From NCBI RefSeq assembly GCF_002803065.1, contig NZ_NNBL01000001.1, forward strand, positions 34,722 through 98,721: a stretch of 64,000 nt of DNA. The letters are read 5' to 3'. Shown here piece by piece: positions 59,455 to 64,000 of this stretch; position 1 is the stretch's first letter, and each line of letters starts with the position of its first letter. Source of the DNA: Streptomyces sp. CB01635. GTDB lineage: Bacteria; Actinomycetota; Actinomycetes; Streptomycetales; Streptomycetaceae. A program made the position numbers and the translations under genes. A model generated the notes under the pieces. It saw only the letters and a list, made by a program, of their open reading frames with translations. It was not told where the DNA came from and ran no database searches.

Positions 59455-61790
59455 TGCCTTCAGCTGCACGCGCGCCGGAGCCCGAAGACTCGTTCAAGGC
59501 GTCCTTCGAGAGTCCCTTGGAGGACTCGTTCGTCGACCGCCTCGGCGGAGGTGCGGGCCGGGCCTCTCGAATCCCCGCATGGATGTCGCCCGCTCCACCG
59601 GCTGGGGTATCGACCGCGCCCGCTGGGGTGTCGTCCGCGCCCTCAGGGCTGGGAGCGCCATCCGGCACCGCGGGGCCGTCAACCGCCATCGCGGGAGCGC
59701 CATCCGCTCATGCAGTGACATCTGCAATCGCCCCAGCGATCTCGTCCGCTCACCGCAAGGACCCGGCTCCACCTGCTACCCGCAACGCTCCGCCCCCAAA
59801 TGCGCACACCGGTCGCGCGAACACCCCAGCTCCCCGGCGCTCCGCGGAGCTGCCGCCGGCGCACACGGCGCTGATCTGCGTGGCCCTGCCCTCGCTCGCG
59901 ATTTCTTCGCAGCAAGGGCAGTTGACGGGCGATGGCCTGGAGGGGTTCTACCGTGCCGGGCGCCGTCTGTTGTCGCGCTGCCTGCTCCGCGTGGCGGGGC
60001 GCGAGCCGGTCGCGGTTCAGGCCCGTATGGTCGCCGCCGACCGGGCCCGGTTCGTGGCGACGCTGAGGCCTGTCGTGGACGGCGGCCCCGACCCGGACAT
60101 CATGGTCGAGCGGACGCGGCATGCCGACGGCACGGAGCGGATTACGCTGCGCAGCTCGGCCACACGCCCGCTGCGACTACCGGTCGAGGTCGCGCTCGGT
60201 ACGGATCTGGCCGAGCTGGGCGCGGTGGCGGCCGGACGGCCGGGGCGTGCACTGTCCGCCACCGTCCACGACTCCGGCATGCGTTGGTCGTCGCCCGCGG
60301 GCCACGCCGTCGTCACCGCCGACCCGCCGCCCCGGGATGCGCTCGCCTCCGCAGGCCTGCTGCGCTGGGAGTTCGACCTGCCTCCGGGTGGCACGTGGAG
60401 TGTCGAACTACGGGTACGGTCCGACGGCGGTGGGACGGGCCGACCGGTCGGGCATGGCACCGCACGTCCGCTCGCCGGGGCGGAAGCCGCAGGGGACGAC
60501 GCACGCGTGGGGCCGCTGCTGAGAACCTGCGCCGAGGACCTGCACGCATTGCTGCTGCGCGACCCTGGGCACCCCTCGGACCTCTACCTCGCCGCAGGCG
60601 CGCCCTGGCGCTGTGGTCTGGCTCCGGCCGAGGCGTTGGCGGCCGCGCGGATGGCGCTGCCTTTGGGAACCCGGTTGGCCGCGGGCACGCTCAGGGCCCT
60701 CGCGCGGACCCAACTCCCGGGTGCAGGAAGGGAGGCGGGGACGATCCCCGGCCCGCTGAGAGACGCAGGCCCGCATCTGCCGCCCGGCTGTACTGGAACC
60801 GAAGCGACCCTCCTGTTTCCGGCGCTCCTCGCGGAGGCGAGACGCTGGGGCCTTCCCGAGCAGGAGGTCGCCGAGCTGCTGCCCACCGCGGAGCGCTGCC
60901 TGCACTGGCTGCGGGCAGCCATTGGCGAAGGGACGTACCTGGCGGACCCCGGCCCCGGAGGACCGTTGCGCTGTGAGACCCAGGCCCACGCTCACCGGGC
61001 CGCCCTGCTCGGCGCGGATCTCCTCGACGCCCATGGCCGGCCCGGCGCCGTAGAACTGCGCCAGTGGGCCGAAGTGCTGCGGACACGGTTCAGGGAGGAC
61101 TTCTGGGCCGAGGACCGCGGGGGCGGCAGGCCCGCCGCTGCCCGCACGCCGGACGGACGCCTCCTGCCCCACCTCGGCAGCGCCGCGGCCCACCTCCTCG
61201 ACACAGGGCTGCTTGGCGGCGGTGTGATGGCGCCGGGACTCCTCGACAAGGTGCAGATCGAACAGCTCGCACGGCTCCTGGGCGGTCCGGCACTCGACTC
61301 AGGGTGGGGGCTGCGCAGTCTGGGCGTACGGGAGGCGTCGTACAACCCGTTCGGGCACCGTGGCGGTGCCGTGCGGGTGCAGGAGACGGCGCTGGCCGTT
61401 GGCGGCCTGGCCGATGCGGGCTACGAGAAGGAGTCGAGTTCGTTGCTGCGGGGCGTTCTGTCGGCGGCCGAGGCATTCGGGTTCCGGCTGCCCGAGATGT
61501 ACGCGGGGGAGCAGCGTTGCGAAGGGGGCGCGCCGCTTCCGCATCCGGCCGCCTGCAGACCCGCGGCCACCGCCGCGGCGGCAGGGGTGCAGATCCTCGC
61601 GGCCCTCGCCGGGATCCGGCCGGACGCGCCCGCAGGGACGGTGACGCTGAGACCGATGCGCAGCGCACCCCTGGGGGAGATCGGACTGGCCGGGTTGCGG
61701 GTCGCGGGCGCACCATTCTCGGTGCGGGTCAGCAGACTCGGTCTCGCCATGGTCGAGGAGGCGGCCGACGGGCTGCAGTTGGGGGTGTGA
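59454..61790 (+). CDS. Glycogen-debranching-like (amylo-alpha-1,6-glucosidase fold) protein
   Basis: A 778-residue protein. A disordered Pro/Ala/Ser-rich N-terminus (about 1-140) precedes a beta-sandwich GDE_N_bis-type domain (about 150-330: QLTGDGLEGFYRAGRRLLSRC, RHADGTERITLRSSATRPLR) and a C-terminal (alpha/alpha)6 glycosidase domain (LLLRDPGHPSDLYLAAGAPW, ARMALPLGTRLAAGTLRALA). The usual FGRDS segment after GAPW reads CGLAPAEAL, so an active-site residue may be lost. ATG 59454 is used; the frame is open to 59049 but that part looks non-coding. Coupled to the 49-residue ORF. Confidence 0.8.
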   Translation: MPSAARAPEPEDSFKASFESPLEDSFVDRLGGGAGRASRIPAWMSPAPPAGVSTAPAGVSSAPSGLGAPSGTAGPSTAIAGAPSAHAVTSAIAPAISSAHRKDPAPPATRNAPPPNAHTGRANTPAPRRSAELPPAHTALICVALPSLAISSQQGQLTGDGLEGFYRAGRRLLSRCLLRVAGREPVAVQARMVAADRARFVATLRPVVDGGPDPDIMVERTRHADGTERITLRSSATRPLRLPVEVALGTDLAELGAVAAGRPGRALSATVHDSGMRWSSPAGHAVVTADPPPRDALASAGLLRWEFDLPPGGTWSVELRVRSDGGGTGRPVGHGTARPLAGAEAAGDDARVGPLLRTCAEDLHALLLRDPGHPSDLYLAAGAPWRCGLAPAEALAAARMALPLGTRLAAGTLRALARTQLPGAGREAGTIPGPLRDAGPHLPPGCTGTEATLLFPALLAEARRWGLPEQEVAELLPTAERCLHWLRAAIGEGTYLADPGPGGPLRCETQAHAHRAALLGADLLDAHGRPGAVELRQWAEVLRTRFREDFWAEDRGGGRPAAARTPDGRLLPHLGSAAAHLLDTGLLGGGVMAPGLLDKVQIEQLARLLGGPALDSGWGLRSLGVREASYNPFGHRGGAVRVQETALAVGGLADAGYEKESSSLLRGVLSAAEAFGFRLPEMYAGEQRCEGGAPLPHPAACRPAATAAAAGVQILAALAGIRPDAPAGTVTLRPMRSAPLGEIGLAGLRVAGAPFSVRVSRLGLAMVEEAADGLQLGV

Positions 61791-61881
61791 CCGGGGCGGA
61801 CGTGAGTTCGGGAGATCGGCGGGGTCCCACCTCGGAGACTTCGAAGAAGGCCTTGATCGACGATCGCGAAGGGAGTGTTTA

Positions 61882-61903
61882 TCGTCAGGAAGACGACTAT
61901 GAT
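61882..61903 (+). promoter_or_regulatory. Leaderless promoter with palindrome before NUDIX gene
   Basis: TATGAT (61898-61903) ends 6 bases before ATG 61910. The perfect palindrome TCGTC-AGGAA-GACGA (61882-61896) lies in the spacer between this -10 and the -35 position, where a repressor would block the polymerase. Confidence 0.5.
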
Positions 61904-61909
61904 CGCGGC

Positions 61910-62671
61910 ATGTCGCCCTACGACCCGTCGGCCTTCCCGCCCTTCGCAGTCACCGTCGACCTGGTCGTGCTGACCGTGCGTCGTCACGCGCTCTGCGCGC
62001 TCGCGGTACGGCGAGGCGAACCGCCGTTCCAGGGGCGTTGGGCACTCCCCGGCGGCTTCGTACGGGACGACGAGGACCTGTCGTCCGCCGCGGCGCGCGA
62101 ACTGATCGAGGAGACCGGGCTCAGCGCCCATGATCCCGCAGACCCGGACCAGGTAAATGGCGCGCACCTGGAGCAGCTGGCCACCTACGGCGACCCCAAG
62201 CGCGACCCTCGTATGCGCGTGGTCAGCGTCGCTCATCTGGCCCTGGCGCCGGATCTGCCCGCACCGCGTGCGGGTGGCGACGCGCACAGCGCGCGATGGG
62301 CACCCGTAGAGGCACTGCTGAATCAGAGCGGGTACGGGCGCGAGGGTGAGCAGGCGGCGCCCCTGGCCTTCGATCACGCGCAGATCCTCGCGGACGGCGT
62401 GGAGCGTGCCCGCTCGAAGATCGAGTACTCGTCGCTCGCTACGGCCTTCTGCCCGCCCGAGTTCACGGTCGGCGAGCTGCGGCGCGTGTACGAGGCGGTG
62501 TGGGCCGTGGCGCTCGATCCGCGAAACTTCCACCGCAAGGTGACAGGCACCCCGGGCTTCCTCGTGCCCACCGGCGGGACCACCACCCGCCAGGGAGGCA
62601 GGCCGGCCCAGCTCTTCCGCGCCGGGGGCGCGACACTGCTCAACCCGCCGATGCTGCGCCCCGAGGTGTGA
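61910..62671 (+). CDS. NrtR-like NUDIX transcriptional regulator
   Basis: A 253-residue protein with a NUDIX domain and a C-terminal winged helix. The NUDIX box is complete (residues 49-71: GFVRDDE, RELIEETGL), so pyrophosphatase activity is possible. The C-terminal region (FTVGELRRVYEAVWAVALDP, RNFHRKVTGTPGFL, GGRPAQLFRAGGA) matches the winged-helix of NrtR regulators, which bind ADP-ribose and control NAD genes. It may autoregulate through the upstream palindrome. No NAD-synthesis gene is in the window; the next gene is an ABC ATPase. Confidence 0.85.
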   Translation: MSPYDPSAFPPFAVTVDLVVLTVRRHALCALAVRRGEPPFQGRWALPGGFVRDDEDLSSAAARELIEETGLSAHDPADPDQVNGAHLEQLATYGDPKRDPRMRVVSVAHLALAPDLPAPRAGGDAHSARWAPVEALLNQSGYGREGEQAAPLAFDHAQILADGVERARSKIEYSSLATAFCPPEFTVGELRRVYEAVWAVALDPRNFHRKVTGTPGFLVPTGGTTTRQGGRPAQLFRAGGATLLNPPMLRPEV

Positions 62672-62861
62672 ACCGGAGCTGACCGGGCCTGACCTCCGGG
62701 CTCTGCCCGCCCACGCCGCGCAGGGACACCCGAAGCGCGCACCCTGCCCGAAAAGACGGAAATATCGCGTTATCTTGCTGCGGTACCCACGGGGTTCGTC
62801 CGTCCCCGCTCGGCGGACGGGTCCCGGCCGCCGAGCGGTCGCACATCCTGCGAGAGAAGCG

Positions 62862-64000
62862 ATGATCCAGGCCTTCGGACTGACCAGCAACCCCCGCCAG
62901 GAGCTCCCGCCCGCTGTCGACGACGTGTCCTTCGAGGCGCCGACGGGTCGTGTCACGGCGCTGTTCGGTGCCCGCGCGTCCGGCAAGACGACGGCGGTTC
63001 GGCTGATGCTCGAACTCCAACAAGGCCGTGGAATCACGCATTTCAGAGGCCGCCCCCTGCATCGCATCCCCCATCCATCCCGCGAGGTGGGCGTGTTGCT
63101 CGGCGAGGTCCAGGGACATCCGTCCCGAACCGTGCGCGGACAACTGCGTATGTTGTGCGCGGCCGCAGGGGTGCCGGTGCAGCGTGCAGACGAGGTCCTC
63201 GAAGTCGTCGGCATCGTCAGCCTGCGTGAGCAGCGACTCGGCACGCTCTCGCGAGGCATGGACAGGCGCCTCGGCCTCGCCTGCGCGCTTCTCGCGGACC
63301 CCCACACCCTCGTCCTCGACGGACCCGCCGACGGGCTCTCGGTGCGTGAGGGCAAGTGGCTGCACGGCATCCTGCGGGCCCACGCGTCGCTCGGCGGCAC
63401 TGTGCTCTTCTCCACCGACGACGCCAAGGAAGCGGCGCGGACCGCTGACCGCGTGGTCACCATGGAGGCAGGGCGCGTCATCGCGGACCAGGGAGTCGCG
63501 GACTTCTCCCGTACGCGGTTGCGCCCCCGCGTCGCCGTGCGCAGCCCGCATGCCGCCCGGCTCGGTGTCCTGCTGGCCAAGGAGGCGCGCGCGAAGCAGC
63601 GATCCGTCGAGGTCGTGAACGAGGACGGCAACCGTCTCTCCGTATACGGCAGTAACTGCGCGGACGTCGGCGAAACCGCGTTCCGCCACAGCATCCTGGT
63701 CCACCAACTCGCGGACGAGGTCGGGGATGCGGGGCCGGCGGTGAGTGTTCCGGCACGGGCCCACACTGAAGCAGTCCGCGACGCGGAGCCGACCGCGCCT
63801 CAGACGACCGTCGTGGAGGTATCGCTCGCCGAGACGCCACCTCCGGCCACAGAGCCGTCGGAACCCGACGCGGACCTTGTCGGCGCCTCCTCCCCGGCCG
63901 AGTCGCCGCAGCGTGACGACCCGGGCCCTCAGGCGCCCGGAACTTCCTCAAGCCCAGCCCCCGCCCCTCCCCCCTCCCCCCTGTCCCCCCTCCCACCCCC
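62862..64000 (+). CDS. Degenerate ABC transporter ATP-binding protein (partial, runs off right edge)
   Basis: At least 379 residues from ATG 62862, with no stop before the edge. Walker A is intact (GARASGKTT, 36-44), and the signature region is TLSRGMDRRLGLA (about 128-140). Walker B is VLDGP, with Gly154 where the catalytic Glu should be, and the H-loop region reads FSTDD without His. The part after about residue 290 is acidic, then Pro/Ser-rich, and probably disordered. It may bind ATP without efficient hydrolysis. No permease is visible before the edge. Upstream TATCTT-like promoter sequence (about 62772) is weak. Confidence 0.78.
   Translation, partial: MIQAFGLTSNPRQELPPAVDDVSFEAPTGRVTALFGARASGKTTAVRLMLELQQGRGITHFRGRPLHRIPHPSREVGVLLGEVQGHPSRTVRGQLRMLCAAAGVPVQRADEVLEVVGIVSLREQRLGTLSRGMDRRLGLACALLADPHTLVLDGPADGLSVREGKWLHGILRAHASLGGTVLFSTDDAKEAARTADRVVTMEAGRVIADQGVADFSRTRLRPRVAVRSPHAARLGVLLAKEARAKQRSVEVVNEDGNRLSVYGSNCADVGETAFRHSILVHQLADEVGDAGPAVSVPARAHTEAVRDAEPTAPQTTVVEVSLAETPPPATEPSEPDADLVGASSPAESPQRDDPGPQAPGTSSSPAPAPPPSPLSPLPP

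Noticed and set aside
1..64000. tRNA genes, CRISPR arrays, insertion sequences or phage genes
   Set aside because: I looked for cloverleaf-like CCA-proximal motifs, regularly spaced repeats and transposase or integrase ORFs and saw none.

Overview
The window looks like chromosomal core DNA of a Streptomyces or very close relative. It is very GC-rich, genes often start with GTG or (once) TTG, and the gene order recA-recX, gluABCD with a two-component pair, miaB, miaA, dapF, a RelA/SpoT homologue, hflX, dinG, lexA, nrdR-nrdJ, rnhB is the one I know from the centre of Streptomyces chromosomes. I see no tRNA, rRNA, insertion sequence, prophage, CRISPR array or origin.

Layout. 1-1670 (minus): two small membrane proteins and a frameshifted lipoprotein remnant. 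1761-3855: recA-recX behind an SOS-box promoter. 4066-7328: ArsR-type regulator translationally coupled to an FtsX-family permease. 7406-8610 (minus): a Cys-rich leader peptide, a cysteine dioxygenase-like cupin and a rhodanese, then an FAD monooxygenase upstream. 10436-13862 (minus): gluABCD glutamate ABC importer; 14156-16258: the divergent gluR-gluK two-component system; 16277-17272: an orphan TAXI binding protein. 17372-28511: housekeeping genes (miaB, miaA, dapF, rshA, an M1 peptidase, hflX) with a class III dioxygenase-like gene, an MT0933-type antitoxin-like protein and a small acidic protein. 28606-31244 (minus): two paralogous trypsin-like lipoproteins. 31629-38380: an NRPS-independent siderophore cluster (aminotransferase, NIS synthetase, GNAT acyltransferase, NIS synthetase). 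38421-45490: dinG, lexA, nrdR, nrdJ. 45568-49335: a TerD protein and four small metabolic genes with leaderless-looking promoters. 49494-51829: an MFS exporter and divergent TetR regulator around two identical palindromes. 51963-64000: rnhB, two poorly known genes, a RecQ-phosphoribosyltransferase fusion, a broken SRPBCC gene beside a DnaA-box cluster, a DUF4192 protein, a tiny coupled ORF with a glycogen-debranching-like protein, an NrtR-like NUDIX protein and the start of a degenerate ABC ATPase.

How the genes work together. recA, recX and lexA, with dinG nearby, form the SOS and recombination core, with LexA boxes visible at recA and lexA. NrdR sits next to its target, the B12-dependent ribonucleotide reductase, with tandem NrdR boxes in front. 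GluR-GluK lies divergent from the glutamate importer it is known to control in S. coelicolor. The cupin-rhodanese pair is a cysteine-catabolism operon, probably controlled by a cysteine-sensing leader peptide. The siderophore cluster resembles rhizobactin/schizokinen clusters but lacks the usual decarboxylase and N-hydroxylase.

The most interesting items are the Cys-rich leader peptide, the DnaA-box cluster near 57.2-57.6 kb, the incomplete siderophore cluster with a disordered insertion in one synthetase, the duplicated peptidases, and several family members that have lost expected active-site residues (debranching enzyme, ABC ATPase, RelA/SpoT homologue).
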